Positions 1 to 7,441 of a stretch of DNA of 64,000 bases are shown piece by piece. Where the stretch lies: assembly GCF_014199305.1 (NCBI RefSeq), contig NZ_JACIJK010000009.1:62001-126000 (forward strand), given 5' to 3'. The notes below the pieces were generated by a model. It was not told the DNA's origin, ran no database searches, and saw nothing but the letters and a program-made list of their open reading frames with translations. The stretch is from Sphingomonas aerophila (lineage in GTDB: Bacteria > Pseudomonadota > Alphaproteobacteria > Sphingomonadales > Sphingomonadaceae). Position 1 is the first letter of the stretch. Each line of letters opens with the position of its first letter. The translations under genes and the position numbers were made by a program.

Positions 1-2
1 CA

Positions 3-56
3 ATAGCCTTGCTCAGGCTCGTCGCGGCGGATCAGCCCTACACCGTGGACCTTTAG
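3..56 (+). CDS. Possible C-terminal tail of a gene cut by the window start
   Basis: One plus-strand frame is open from the first bases to a TAG at 54-56 and encodes a short tail ending QPYTVDL. The composition is plausible for a protein end, but about 17 residues are too few to identify a family. Another frame is also open here, so this could be chance. Low confidence. Confidence 0.25.
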   Translation: MALLRLVAADQPYTVDL

Positions 57-328
57 GCGATCAGCTTAGCAGCTTAGGAACATTCGCCGCCGCGGAGGTG
101 AGCCCCAGCGTCGTCAGTTGGCGCTTTGGCCCCGCTGGCCCGCCGTCCTGACATGGTGGCCAGCGGTGCTGGCCTTGTACTCGCTTCGCTTCGTAACCAT
201 CTGAGGGCTGCTACAGTCGCATATTGACGGTTTTCGGCGCTTTGCGGCTCCTTCTCCTTCCTTCCCTGCTTCCCATGGCACCGGGCGGGCCGACACGCGG
301 CTTGCCCCATCAAAGAAGGAAGGCTCCC

Positions 329-541
329 ATGAGCACCACTGGCACCGTAAAGTTTTTCAACGCCGACAAGGGCTATGGCTTCATTGCGCCCGACAACGGT
401 GGCAACGACGCGTTTGTGCATATCTCCGCCGTTGAGCGTGCAGGCATGATCACGCTGAACCAAAACCAGCGCGTTTCGTTTGAACTGGAAGAGGATCGCC
501 GCGGCAAGATGGCCGCTGTGAACCTGTCACACGCGGACTGA
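329..541 (+). CDS. Cold-shock domain protein (CspA family)
   Basis: A 70-residue single-domain cold-shock protein, the usual length for the family. RNP1 reads KGYGFI at about residues 14-19 and RNP2 reads DAFVHI at about 27-32; these surfaces bind single-stranded RNA or DNA. The family acts as RNA chaperones in the cytoplasm, and not every member is cold-induced. I chose the ATG at 329 rather than a longer in-frame start because a strong GGAAGG ribosome site lies just upstream (about 317-323) and the protein begins as family members do. It is monocistronic, with a GC-rich hairpin after the stop. Which paralogue it is cannot be told from here. Confidence 0.95.
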   Translation: MSTTGTVKFFNADKGYGFIAPDNGGNDAFVHISAVERAGMITLNQNQRVSFELEEDRRGKMAAVNLSHAD

Positions 542-553
542 TATCCGCCGCAA

Positions 554-575
554 GGGCGCAGCGACGGCTGCGCCC
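554..575 (+). terminator. Hairpin downstream of the cold-shock gene
   Basis: GGGCGCAG and CTGCGCCC form an 8-bp stem around a 6-base loop, 13 bases after the cold-shock stop codon. No T-run follows, so this is either a weak intrinsic terminator or a 3' end-stabilising hairpin. Confidence 0.4.
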
Positions 576-720
576 GAGCCAAAGGGCGGGCCCGGCCAAC
601 GGCGCGATACGCACCGGCCGACGACACGGGATCTAGTCCCGCGTCCACCCGCCCCAGGTTCGAACAAGCCCATCAGGGCCCGAATTCCAGCTCCCTCAAC
701 CCCAGCCCACGGAGCCGCCC

Positions 721-939
721 ATGCGCGACAGCGACACCTTCACCGCCCACGCCACCCGTTGCCGTCAGGAAGCCGACGCCGCGACGTTGGACAATGTTCG
801 CGACCGTTCGCTCCGCGCGGAAGCCGCCTGGGCCGCCATGGCTGAGCGCAGCCTGAAGTCCGAAACCGCCCGCGATGCCCGCGAGGCACGCCCGCTTGAG
901 GAAGTCGCGCCAGAGGTCTTCCTGCCCACCGGACGCTGA
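721..939 (+). CDS. Small hypothetical protein, charged and helical
   Basis: A 72-residue protein rich in Ala, Arg, Glu and Asp with no signal peptide or membrane segment; it looks mainly alpha-helical. An ACGGAG ribosome site sits 6 bases before the ATG, which supports real translation. I do not recognise a named domain. Short Ala/Glu/Arg-rich proteins like this are common in sphingomonad genomes, often near stress genes, which fits this neighbourhood, but no function can be assigned. The gene stands alone between the cold-shock gene and a convergent oxidoreductase gene. Confidence 0.6.
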   Translation: MRDSDTFTAHATRCRQEADAATLDNVRDRSLRAEAAWAAMAERSLKSETARDAREARPLEEVAPEVFLPTGR

Positions 940-1031
940 CGACTGGACGGGGCGCACGACCGCTCCGCCACGCTGGCGTCGACGATCCTGGCGAGTGTTG
1001 GGCGAGGTAGCCGCGCTCGCCAACGAGCTTC

Positions 1032-1685
1032 TCATGTCCGCTTGGGCGTCAGGACGTTGTGATCGGCGTCCTTCATCTCGCGCACAAGGGTGCGCGCGCG
1101 CATGTCGACGTCGCTAAGGTGACATTGCACCGCGAACTCGCTCGTCTCTGGCGTGATCAGGCCGAAGTGGAAATGCCTCGACGCCTGCATCTGAAACGCA
1201 TGTGTTATGTAGGTGTCGAAGATGCTTTCGAGCGACCTCGGCTGGCCATGCAGGGCGAGCCAGACGTCGCTCGCCGCGGACGAGGTGAAGCTGACAAGGC
1301 GTTTGCCGGTGAGAACACCCTGCGCGGTGCGCGCCTGAATCGCGGATGGCTCCACGCCGCTACCCAGGACCCGCTCGACGTACCCCTTGAGCATGGCGGG
1401 CGCGGAGCCGAACCAAATCGGGTAAACCAGAACGAAGACGTCCGCGCCGCGGATGACGTCGAGTTCATCCTCCACGTCCTTGCACCGCACGCTGTTGGGT
1501 CCCGGGCGCTCGGCGCTGTGCAGCACCGGGTCGAAGCCCATCCGGTAGAGATCGCGCAAGACGGCCTGGTGACCCGCCGCCTGCACGGACGCGCAATAAC
1601 GTTCGGCGACAGAGGCGTTGAAGCTTCTTTCTTCCGGGTGGCAAAGGATGACGACGTGGCGCGGCGCGGCCTGATCGATGGACAC
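1032..1685 (-). CDS. NAD(P)H oxidoreductase, flavodoxin-like fold
   Basis: A 217-residue protein of the Flavodoxin_2/NAD(P)H:quinone reductase type. The N-terminus has the first beta strand and the flavin-phosphate-type segment (VVILCHPEERSFN). The middle has the family signature VYPIWFGSAPAMLKGYVERV at about residues 87-106, which lies near the flavin. Relatives such as MdaB/KefF-like proteins reduce quinones by two electrons with NAD(P)H in the cytosol and protect against electrophiles. The start is a GTG at 1685 with AAGGAG upstream. It lies beside a universal stress protein, consistent with a stress role. The substrate is unknown. Confidence 0.85.
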   Translation of the reverse strand: MSIDQAAPRHVVILCHPEERSFNASVAERYCASVQAAGHQAVLRDLYRMGFDPVLHSAERPGPNSVRCKDVEDELDVIRGADVFVLVYPIWFGSAPAMLKGYVERVLGSGVEPSAIQARTAQGVLTGKRLVSFTSSAASDVWLALHGQPRSLESIFDTYITHAFQMQASRHFHFGLITPETSEFAVQCHLSDVDMRARTLVREMKDADHNVLTPKRT

Positions 1686-1773
1686 GGGATGCTCCTTCCG
1701 CGCGAGTCTGGATCATCGGACGCTGCTTTGCAGTCCGTAAGATCACGGATGGTTGCCTACGTCCGCGAAGGGC

Positions 1774-1917
1774 TCAGGACCCATCCTGACGGACCAGCAG
1801 CAGGATCAGCTGGAGTATGACGATCACCGCGATCCCCGACCCGCCAACGGCCAGGCGTGGCTGATCATGAGCGGTTCTGACGAGCCGATCGATGACCGCG
1901 AAATGTGTGCTGCGCAT
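1774..1917 (-). CDS. Small single-pass membrane protein (47 aa)
   Basis: A short minus-strand reading frame begins at an ATG preceded by a strong GGGGAGAG ribosome site and encodes 47 residues. The first 24 residues are polar and basic. They are followed by one strongly hydrophobic helix (around IAVIVILQLILLLV) and a short charged tail, RQDGS. This is a classic layout for a small inner-membrane protein. It sits between the flavodoxin-fold oxidoreductase and the universal stress protein, all on the minus strand, so the three may be co-transcribed. No family is recognised. Confidence 0.6.
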   Translation of the reverse strand: MRSTHFAVIDRLVRTAHDQPRLAVGGSGIAVIVILQLILLLVRQDGS

Positions 1918-2016
1918 GGGTGTCTCTCCCCTAGGCAGAATCGGCTTACCCGCTCGCGGCGAGGTTGCGGTATTCGTTTACTTACGGAGGGTCCGGCTCC
2001 GGGGCCCGTGGACGGC

Positions 2017-2823
2017 TCAGTGCGCCATGAACAGGGGCACGGGGCTGTGGGTCAGCATCGCCCGGCTGACGCCCCCGAACAGCCCTTCGATGAAACGAAG
2101 GTGGCCGAAACCGCCCATCACGAGATAGTCGTGGCTCCCTGTCGTCAGCTCCTCCAAGACTTGATCCGAAGCCTGGAACCGGGTCGCGGAAACCCGGCGA
2201 ACCTGCACGCCGATGCCTTCGCGAGCGAGATAGGTCGCGGCGTCTTCGGCCGGCATTCGCACCGAGCCGTCACTCGCTTCGAAGAGGACCACGCTGCTCG
2301 CGAGCTTCAGCAAGGGCAGCGCGGCCCGCATGGCCGCCACCGCGCAGGACGACCCGTCCCACAGGACGAGCGCATGGTTGAATGCGATTCGCCTGCACGC
2401 TTCGGGTATGGCCAGGACCGGGCGGTTGGATCTGACGATCAGGTCCGCCGCGACGGACCGCATGTCCGGTACGGGATAGCCGTCAAGCTGACGATTGACG
2501 ACGATGACGTCGGCAAGGCCGGCAGCTTCCTTCAGGCAGATCGCGAGGGGGCCGGTCGCCTCCAGCCAGGTCCACCGCACATCCTCTGCCCTAAGCCGCC
2601 TCTCCATGCGCGAACGGTTGGCACTCTCGCGCGCTTTCTCGTCCTCAAGTAGCAGCGACACGCCATAGTTATCCACCATGTCGGCAGCGACGATGGGCGG
2701 GGGCGGGACCGTGACGTCGAGGCAGGTCATGTGCCCGTCGACCAGGCGAGTGAGGTCGAGCCCGGCCTGAAAGCGCGCCTCCTGACCGGCATCATCGTGG
2801 ATCAGCACCAGGATGTTCTTCAT
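2017..2823 (-). CDS. Universal stress protein, tandem-domain type
   Basis: A 268-residue protein, about twice the length of a single UspA domain, so it is a tandem Usp protein. It starts MKNILVLIHDD, the usual first beta strand. The C-terminal half ends with MGGFGHLRFIEGLFGG, close to the Gx2Gx9G nucleotide-binding pattern, and then SPVPLFMAH, the typical last strand. The first half has lost clear ATP-binding residues. Such proteins are cytoplasmic and support survival under oxidative, starvation or envelope stress. AGAGGTGA lies just before the ATG. No known promoter motif was found upstream. Confidence 0.9.
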   Translation of the reverse strand: MKNILVLIHDDAGQEARFQAGLDLTRLVDGHMTCLDVTVPPPPIVAADMVDNYGVSLLLEDEKARESANRSRMERRLRAEDVRWTWLEATGPLAICLKEAAGLADVIVVNRQLDGYPVPDMRSVAADLIVRSNRPVLAIPEACRRIAFNHALVLWDGSSCAVAAMRAALPLLKLASSVVLFEASDGSVRMPAEDAATYLAREGIGVQVRRVSATRFQASDQVLEELTTGSHDYLVMGGFGHLRFIEGLFGGVSRAMLTHSPVPLFMAH

Positions 2824-3031
2824 GGCTCACCTCTGTTGGTGAACGGAGACTAGGAACCGCCCAATGGTCGCCATATCGGCAATGTTACGGATGCGCTCCG
2901 GGCCGGCGGCGATCCGGCAATCTGGACGGTTCTGGCGTCCCTCGGGACCGCATAGGCGGATTTGCCAAAGCCTCGGTTTCCACATTGGCCTTTGCCGCGC
3001 TACACGGGCGCGCCAATCTGGAGATCACACA

Positions 3032-3307
3032 ATGAACAATGCTGAACTCGCCGAAATTCTGGTGACCGACCACGGCCTGACCAAGGCGGACGCGCGCAAG
3101 GCGCTGGACGCGGTGCTCGGCGCGATCGTCTCGACCGCATCCAAGGGCGAAGAAGTCTCGCTGACCGGCTTTGGCAAGTTCAAGATCAAGGACAGCCCCG
3201 CGCGTGAGGGCCGCAACCCTGCCACGGGCGACACTATCCAGATCGCTGCTTCCAAGAAGCTGACGTTCGTACCCGCCAAGGCCGTCAAGGACGCCCTGAA
3301 CGGCTGA
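3032..3307 (+). CDS. hup: DNA-binding protein HU
   Basis: A 91-residue protein of the HU/IHF family. It starts MNNAELAEILV, carries the core TGFGKFKIKD, and shows the DNA-arm motif PAREGRNPATGDTIQI at about residues 58-73, with the conserved proline in the RNPATG turn that intercalates into DNA. HU bends and compacts the nucleoid as a dimer. The frame stays open upstream, but the ATG at 3032 gives the normal family length. A perfect 12-bp hairpin terminator follows immediately. It could be either an HU alpha or beta paralogue. Confidence 0.95.
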   Translation: MNNAELAEILVTDHGLTKADARKALDAVLGAIVSTASKGEEVSLTGFGKFKIKDSPAREGRNPATGDTIQIAASKKLTFVPAKAVKDALNG

Positions 3308-3313
3308 AGTGCT

Positions 3314-3350
3314 GCGGCCGTGCGGTTTCCCCGCACGGCCGCTTCTTCTC
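3314..3350 (+). terminator. Rho-independent terminator of hup
   Basis: GCGGCCGTGCGG (3314-3325) pairs perfectly over 12 bp with CCGCACGGCCGC (3331-3342) around a 5-base loop. A pyrimidine-rich TTCTTCTC tail follows. It starts 7 bases after the HU stop. Confidence 0.85.
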
Positions 3351-3490
3351 CGGCGACGCAAGCCGCGGCAGACCTGGTAGGTCCAGCCTATGCCCGGTAG
3401 TCACGTCGCATCAGGGAGACGACGGACGTCACGCAACGATCACCCTTGATCCGAGTTAAGTGGGTATCGACCCTGATCGGAGTCAATCGT

Positions 3491-3901
3491 ATGCGTACGC
3501 TTGTCCTTGGCCTCCTGGCCGCTTCCACCACTCTCGCCGGCTGCAGCACCTATGGCGGCGGCCTTGGCGGTGACCGCCGCTACTCCTCCTATGACTATAA
3601 TCGCCCTGATCCGGCTTATGGCAGTTACGATGCCGGCCGATATTATCGCGAAGACAATCGCTATCGGGAGCGTCGCCTTTCACGCAACGAGCGCGTGTAT
3701 CGCGGGCAAGACGGGCGATATTATTGCCGACGCAATGACGGCACCACGGGCCTGATCATCGGCGGCGCCGCGGGCGGCCTGCTTGGGAATGCCATTGCGC
3801 CCGGCGGTTCGGGCCTGCTCGGCGCGGTACTCGGCGCGGCTGGCGGTGCGCTTGCGGGGCAGGCGATCGAGCGCGGCAACGACCAGGTTCGTTGCCGATG
3901 A
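3491..3901 (+). CDS. Glycine-zipper 2TM lipoprotein
   Basis: A 136-residue outer-envelope lipoprotein. The N-terminus has a type II signal peptide ending in the lipobox LAGC at about residues 15-18. A Tyr/Arg-rich linker follows, then a C-terminal glycine zipper (GLIIGGAAGGLLGNAIAPG with GAVLGAAGGALAGQAIE), the two-helix Gly-zipper seen in 17-kDa surface antigens and related lipoproteins. It ends with a Cys-Arg pair. The ATG at 3491 is preferred over an upstream in-frame start because GGAG lies 9 bases before it and it begins directly with the signal peptide. Role: envelope structure; exact partner unknown. Confidence 0.85.
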   Translation: MRTLVLGLLAASTTLAGCSTYGGGLGGDRRYSSYDYNRPDPAYGSYDAGRYYREDNRYRERRLSRNERVYRGQDGRYYCRRNDGTTGLIIGGAAGGLLGNAIAPGGSGLLGAVLGAAGGALAGQAIERGNDQVRCR

Positions 3902-3968
3902 CACCGGCAGGCCAGGTGGTGCGTTAACCCCGGCGCGGTCAGCCCCGCAAGCTTCAGGAGCAGTATTC

Positions 3969-4415
3969 ATGAGTATCTTTGGCGCGATCAAGCACGCGAT
4001 CTTCGGCGACAAGGGCCCGCTCGGCGGCCAGTTTTCCGGCCACAAGAACACGGCGCAGACCACCAGCGGCCACGCCCAGACGACCGGTGCCGCCCCGACC
4101 CAGCCCGCGCCCGCTCAGTCACAAGCCCCGGCCCAGGCTCAAGCGCCAGCCCAGGCCGTCGACGTCGAACAGGTGCTGACCGGCATTGCGCAGCAGAAGG
4201 GCAATCCGAACCTCAACTGGCGCTCCTCGATCGTCGACCTGATGAAGCTGCTCGACATCGATTCCAGCCTCGACAACCGCAAGGAGCTGGCCACTGAGCT
4301 CGGCTACTCGGGCGCAAAGGATGGATCGGCGGAGATGAACATCTGGCTGCACAAGGCCGTGATGCGCGAGCTTGAGAAGAACGGCGGCACGGTTCCCGCT
4401 GGCCTGAAGGACTGA
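3969..4415 (+). CDS. DUF3597 family protein
   Basis: A 148-residue protein. The N-terminus MSIFGAIKHAIFG is followed by a low-complexity Ala/Pro/Gln linker (about residues 38-60). The C-terminal domain (about 62-148) carries VDVEQVLTGIA, WRSSIVDLMKLLDIDSSLDNRKELA and a terminal MRELEKNGGTVPAGLKD, which match what I recall of DUF3597. Members are annotated by NMR structure only and have no settled function; they resemble LysM-associated or stress-related proteins in other bacteria. The start has AGGAG upstream (about 3956-3960). No signal peptide. Confidence 0.85.
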   Translation: MSIFGAIKHAIFGDKGPLGGQFSGHKNTAQTTSGHAQTTGAAPTQPAPAQSQAPAQAQAPAQAVDVEQVLTGIAQQKGNPNLNWRSSIVDLMKLLDIDSSLDNRKELATELGYSGAKDGSAEMNIWLHKAVMRELEKNGGTVPAGLKD

Positions 4416-4594
4416 TCCATCCGCGGTGGCGGGCAGGGGCTTCGGTCTTCTGCCTGCCTCCGGCTATCGGCTCAGCCGGGCCCCGTGGAGTCCGCAAAGC
4501 ATGCGTGTCTCGTTGACGAGGCATTGCCCGGCGCGACGGGCGGTCCGGCCTGTGAAGATACCGGCCCGACAACCGCTCCGCTGATCACAGGGCC

Positions 4595-4619
4595 GGAACG
4601 CCTCGCGCCGCCACCCGTT
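4595..4619 (+). promoter_or_regulatory. EcfG-type (general stress sigma factor) promoter
   Basis: GGAAC at 4595-4599 and CGTT at 4616-4619 are separated by exactly 16 bases. This matches the published alphaproteobacterial EcfG consensus GGAAC-N16/17-CGTT. Transcription would begin near 4626, about 29 bases before the ATG at 4655, leaving room for the GGGGA ribosome site at 4644-4648. It would drive the membrane protein gene and osmC. Confidence 0.7.
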
Positions 4620-4654
4620 GGCTGGCAACACAGGACTGTTCACGGGGATAGCTT

Positions 4655-5131
4655 ATGGATTTCAAGAAACTCGGGCTGGGCCTCGTCGCCTTCACCGCAG
4701 GCGTTGTCGCCTGGTCGGTGGGCGCCGCCCGCTTTGGCCCCAGACCGGGCCGGCAGCCTTTTTCGCCCCCCGCTCGACCAACCGATCCGCGTACAGACGC
4801 GGCTGACGTGGGCGCTGTCTTTGGTGACAGCGTCACGGCGCCCCTGGCACCACGGCCTGCTACGCTTGCGGCCGCTCCGGTCGGCATGGCTGAAACGGAG
4901 AAGGCGCTGCCGCGGGGTGAACCGAACCCCGCCGCCGAACACGTGCCCACCGACCTGCTCGGTGACGAACCGCCCCGCCCCGGCGACCGCGCGCCCGAGG
5001 CGTTCCGCCCCGATCCGACCGCGGTCCCAACGCCAGAGGAGCGCGAGGCTCTGCGTCCGGCGACCGGCCCAGCGCCGACGCTGGTAGCGGACCGTGGCTC
5101 CGGTTTCAGCGAAGCGGCTGGCGCCGCCTGA
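4655..5131 (+). CDS. Hypothetical proline-rich protein with one N-terminal membrane anchor
   Basis: A 158-residue protein. MDFKKLGLGLVAFTAGVVAW begins a single N-terminal hydrophobic helix that probably stays as an anchor. About 130 residues follow that are rich in Pro, Ala, Arg, Asp and Glu and look disordered. No enzymatic motif is visible. The gene is the first of a two-gene unit with osmC (13-base gap) and lies behind a perfect-consensus EcfG promoter, so it is likely induced in the general stress response. It may be an envelope stress protein, but I cannot assign a family. Confidence 0.75.
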   Translation: MDFKKLGLGLVAFTAGVVAWSVGAARFGPRPGRQPFSPPARPTDPRTDAADVGAVFGDSVTAPLAPRPATLAAAPVGMAETEKALPRGEPNPAAEHVPTDLLGDEPPRPGDRAPEAFRPDPTAVPTPEEREALRPATGPAPTLVADRGSGFSEAAGAA

Positions 5132-5144
5132 GGAGAAGATCGCA

Positions 5145-5570
5145 ATGACGACTCGTACCGCTACCGCCCGCTATGAAGGCCTTGGCAAGAACGGCCAAGG
5201 ACAGGTGTCCACCCAGTCGGGCGTGCTCGATGGCACCCAGTACAGCTTCGACACCCGGTTCGAAGACGGCAAGGGGACAAACCCGGAGGAGCTGATCGCG
5301 GCCGCCCATGCCAGTTGCTTCACCATGGCGCTCAGCTTCGCGCTTGCGGGCGCGGGCTTCACCGAGGGCACGCTCGACACCAAGGCCGCAGTCACGCTCG
5401 ACAAGGACGGCGACGGCTTCAAGATCTCAAAGTCGGAGCTGACGCTGACCGCCAGCGTGCCCGGCATCAGCCCGGAGCAGTTCGAGGAACTGGCGAACGG
5501 CGCAAAGGCCGGTTGCCCCATTTCCAAGGTGCTGAACGCGGAGATCTCGCTCAAGCACGAGCTCCGCTGA
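5145..5570 (+). CDS. osmC: OsmC family peroxiredoxin
   Basis: A 141-residue OsmC-type protein. The two redox cysteines are visible: HASCFTMALS at about residues 52-61 and AGCPISKVLN at about 125-134. This pair reduces organic hydroperoxides in Ohr/OsmC enzymes. The N-terminal region KGTNPEELIAAAHASC is a close family match and points to OsmC rather than Ohr. The ATG at 5145 has GAGGAGAA upstream and gives the family length. It is the second gene of a unit behind an EcfG promoter, fitting stress induction. Cytosolic dimer expected. Confidence 0.93.
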   Translation: MTTRTATARYEGLGKNGQGQVSTQSGVLDGTQYSFDTRFEDGKGTNPEELIAAAHASCFTMALSFALAGAGFTEGTLDTKAAVTLDKDGDGFKISKSELTLTASVPGISPEQFEELANGAKAGCPISKVLNAEISLKHELR

Positions 5571-5630
5571 CGCCAAATTCCAAGTGATCGGTCGGGCTGT
5601 GGGCGTCGCCGGCGTCCATAGCCCCGCCGG

Positions 5631-6353
5631 TTACGCCGCGGCGCGCCAGGCCTCCGCACGAGCGAGAGCGGGAGGATCATCCACGTCGAGCCACTCGAGG
5701 TCGCTTACGTCGACGATCTCGGCTCGGCCCTCAGCCGCAAGCACCCTCACACCGTCGGACAGGGATGGGTCGGGCAACGCTGACAAGGCATCGAACAGCG
5801 CGGGTCCGACGGCGAAGACGCCCGTGTCGTACGCGTCGTGGTCGACCAGTTCTTTCCCGATTGCCTCGATCCGCTGCCCGCGGGTGCGCACACAGGTGAC
5901 GTCGAGCGGGTCGACCCAGGCGTGACCCAGGCGGCGATCTATGCCGAGCCGCAATCCGGGTCCCGGTCCAGCTTCTGCCATGCGCCGATACAGCGCCGGG
6001 TCGACCAGATGGTCGCACATGGCCAGAACGGCACCAGAGCTGTCGACCACCGGCGCTGCCGCAAGGGCTGACACTCCATTGGGGTGGGCATGATCCGTGG
6101 TCACGACCACGATTTCGGGAGTACCCGAACCCCGCCGTGCACGCAGGGCAAGATGTTCACGGATGGCCGCTTCACCATAGCCCAGAACCACCACGCAGCG
6201 GGTCAGGCCCGCCGTAGCGAGCCCGTCCAGCGCGTGGTCGATCAGCGCCTTTCCCGCCACCCGGCAGAGTGGCTTGAAAGGCGCGGAGGGCCGCAGCCGG
6301 CTACCTTCGCCGGCTGCAAGCAGGATGGCCGTCGTGAGAGGGTTGGCGGTCAC
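5631..6353 (-). CDS. Nucleotidyltransferase, probably CTP:inositol-1-phosphate cytidylyltransferase
   Basis: A 240-residue NTP-transferase. The N-terminal nucleotide-binding motif is LLAAGEGSRLRP...KPL at about residues 11-29. A catalytic-type Asp sits in MCDHL, where a metal-binding Asp occurs in relatives. The segment DVTCV...IEAIGKEL...DTGVF resembles, from memory, the signature of archaeal inositol-phosphate cytidylyltransferases (IPCT). It starts with GTG inside the stop of the inositol-phosphate synthase gene (GTGA overlap), so the two are translationally coupled. Predicted reaction: CTP + inositol-phosphate to CDP-inositol + PPi. A sugar-phosphate substrate cannot be excluded from sequence alone; context makes inositol most likely. 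Confidence 0.75.
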   Translation of the reverse strand: MTANPLTTAILLAAGEGSRLRPSAPFKPLCRVAGKALIDHALDGLATAGLTRCVVVLGYGEAAIREHLALRARRGSGTPEIVVVTTDHAHPNGVSALAAAPVVDSSGAVLAMCDHLVDPALYRRMAEAGPGPGLRLGIDRRLGHAWVDPLDVTCVRTRGQRIEAIGKELVDHDAYDTGVFAVGPALFDALSALPDPSLSDGVRVLAAEGRAEIVDVSDLEWLDVDDPPALARAEAWRAAA

Positions 6354-7441
6354 GCAGCCTTGATGAACTGCTCTACCGCTTCATGCGCCTGGTCGTCAGT
6401 GACCTGGTGGCGGGGATGCTTGCAGAAGTAGGCGCTGGCGGGATCGATCACGCCCGCGAGGCCGCGGTCGCGCGCGATCTTGGCGCAACGGATCATGTCG
6501 ATCGCGACACCGGCCGAATTGGGGCTGTCCTCGACCGACAACCGCAATTCCAGGTTCATCGGAACGCCGCCGAACAGCTGGCCTTCCATGCGCAGGAAAC
6601 AGACCTTGTTGTCGTTCTGCCACGGCACATAGTCGGACGGGCCGATATGAACGTTCTCGTCCGACAGCCGCTCGGCCGCGACCGACTGAACGGCCTCCGT
6701 CTTGCTGATCTTCTTCGACGCCAACCGGCGATGATTGTGCATGTTGAGGAAGTCGGTGTTGCCGCCGGTATTGAGCTGATAGGTCCGGTCGAGCTTGACG
6801 CCGCGCTTGGCGAACAGGTCGGTCAGGACGCGGTGCACGATGGTCGCGCCAAGCTGCGCCTTGATGTCGTCGCCGATGATCGGCACGCCCGCCGCCTCGA
6901 ACTTCGCGGCCCATTCGGGGTTCGACGCGATGAACACAGGGATGTTGTTGACGAACGCGACACCCGCTTCGAGCGCGCACTCGGCGTAGAATTCGGTCGC
7001 CTGCTGGCTGCCAACCGGCAGGTAGTTCATGAGCACGTCCGCGCCCGAGCGCTTCAGCTCCGCGACCACGTCTTCCTTGGTCGGCTGTGCGTCGTTCGCG
7101 ACAACAAAGGTCCGCTCTTCAGGAAACTCGTCCATATGGTCGGCCACGCCGTCCAGCACCGCACCCATGCGCACGATCGTGCCGGTCGAGGGGACATTGG
7201 GCGCAAAAACGGCGGTGCAGTTGGGCTTGGCGAAGATGGCTTCTGCCACGTCCTTGCCGACCTTGCGCCGGTCCACGTCCCACGCCGCGACCACCTTGAG
7301 ATCGCTCGGGCGATAGCCGCCCATCTCCCAGTGCATCAGGCCAACGGCGTCGTTGGTGCCCTCCCGATAATGCTCAAGTCCCTGGACGAGCGAACTCGCG
7401 CAGTTGCCGATGCCGACAACGGCGATGCGAATGCTGGTCAT
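6350..7441 (-). CDS. ino1: Inositol-3-phosphate synthase, actinobacterial-like
   Basis: A 363-residue NAD-dependent synthase that converts glucose 6-phosphate to inositol 3-phosphate. The Rossmann start VGIGNCASSLVQGLEHY, the core LPVGSQQATEFYAECALEAG, the segment NTGGNTDFLNM, and DSPNSAGVAIDMIRCAKIA near the C-terminus match the compact mycobacterial Ino1 type I remember, rather than the longer eukaryotic enzyme. I chose the ATG at 7441, which overlaps the stop of the upstream phosphatidyltransferase gene (ATGA); a longer frame upstream lacks homology. It is the middle gene of the inositol operon and supplies inositol-phosphate to the cytidylyltransferase. Confidence 0.93.
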   Translation of the reverse strand: MTSIRIAVVGIGNCASSLVQGLEHYREGTNDAVGLMHWEMGGYRPSDLKVVAAWDVDRRKVGKDVAEAIFAKPNCTAVFAPNVPSTGTIVRMGAVLDGVADHMDEFPEERTFVVANDAQPTKEDVVAELKRSGADVLMNYLPVGSQQATEFYAECALEAGVAFVNNIPVFIASNPEWAAKFEAAGVPIIGDDIKAQLGATIVHRVLTDLFAKRGVKLDRTYQLNTGGNTDFLNMHNHRRLASKKISKTEAVQSVAAERLSDENVHIGPSDYVPWQNDNKVCFLRMEGQLFGGVPMNLELRLSVEDSPNSAGVAIDMIRCAKIARDRGLAGVIDPASAYFCKHPRHQVTDDQAHEAVEQFIKAA

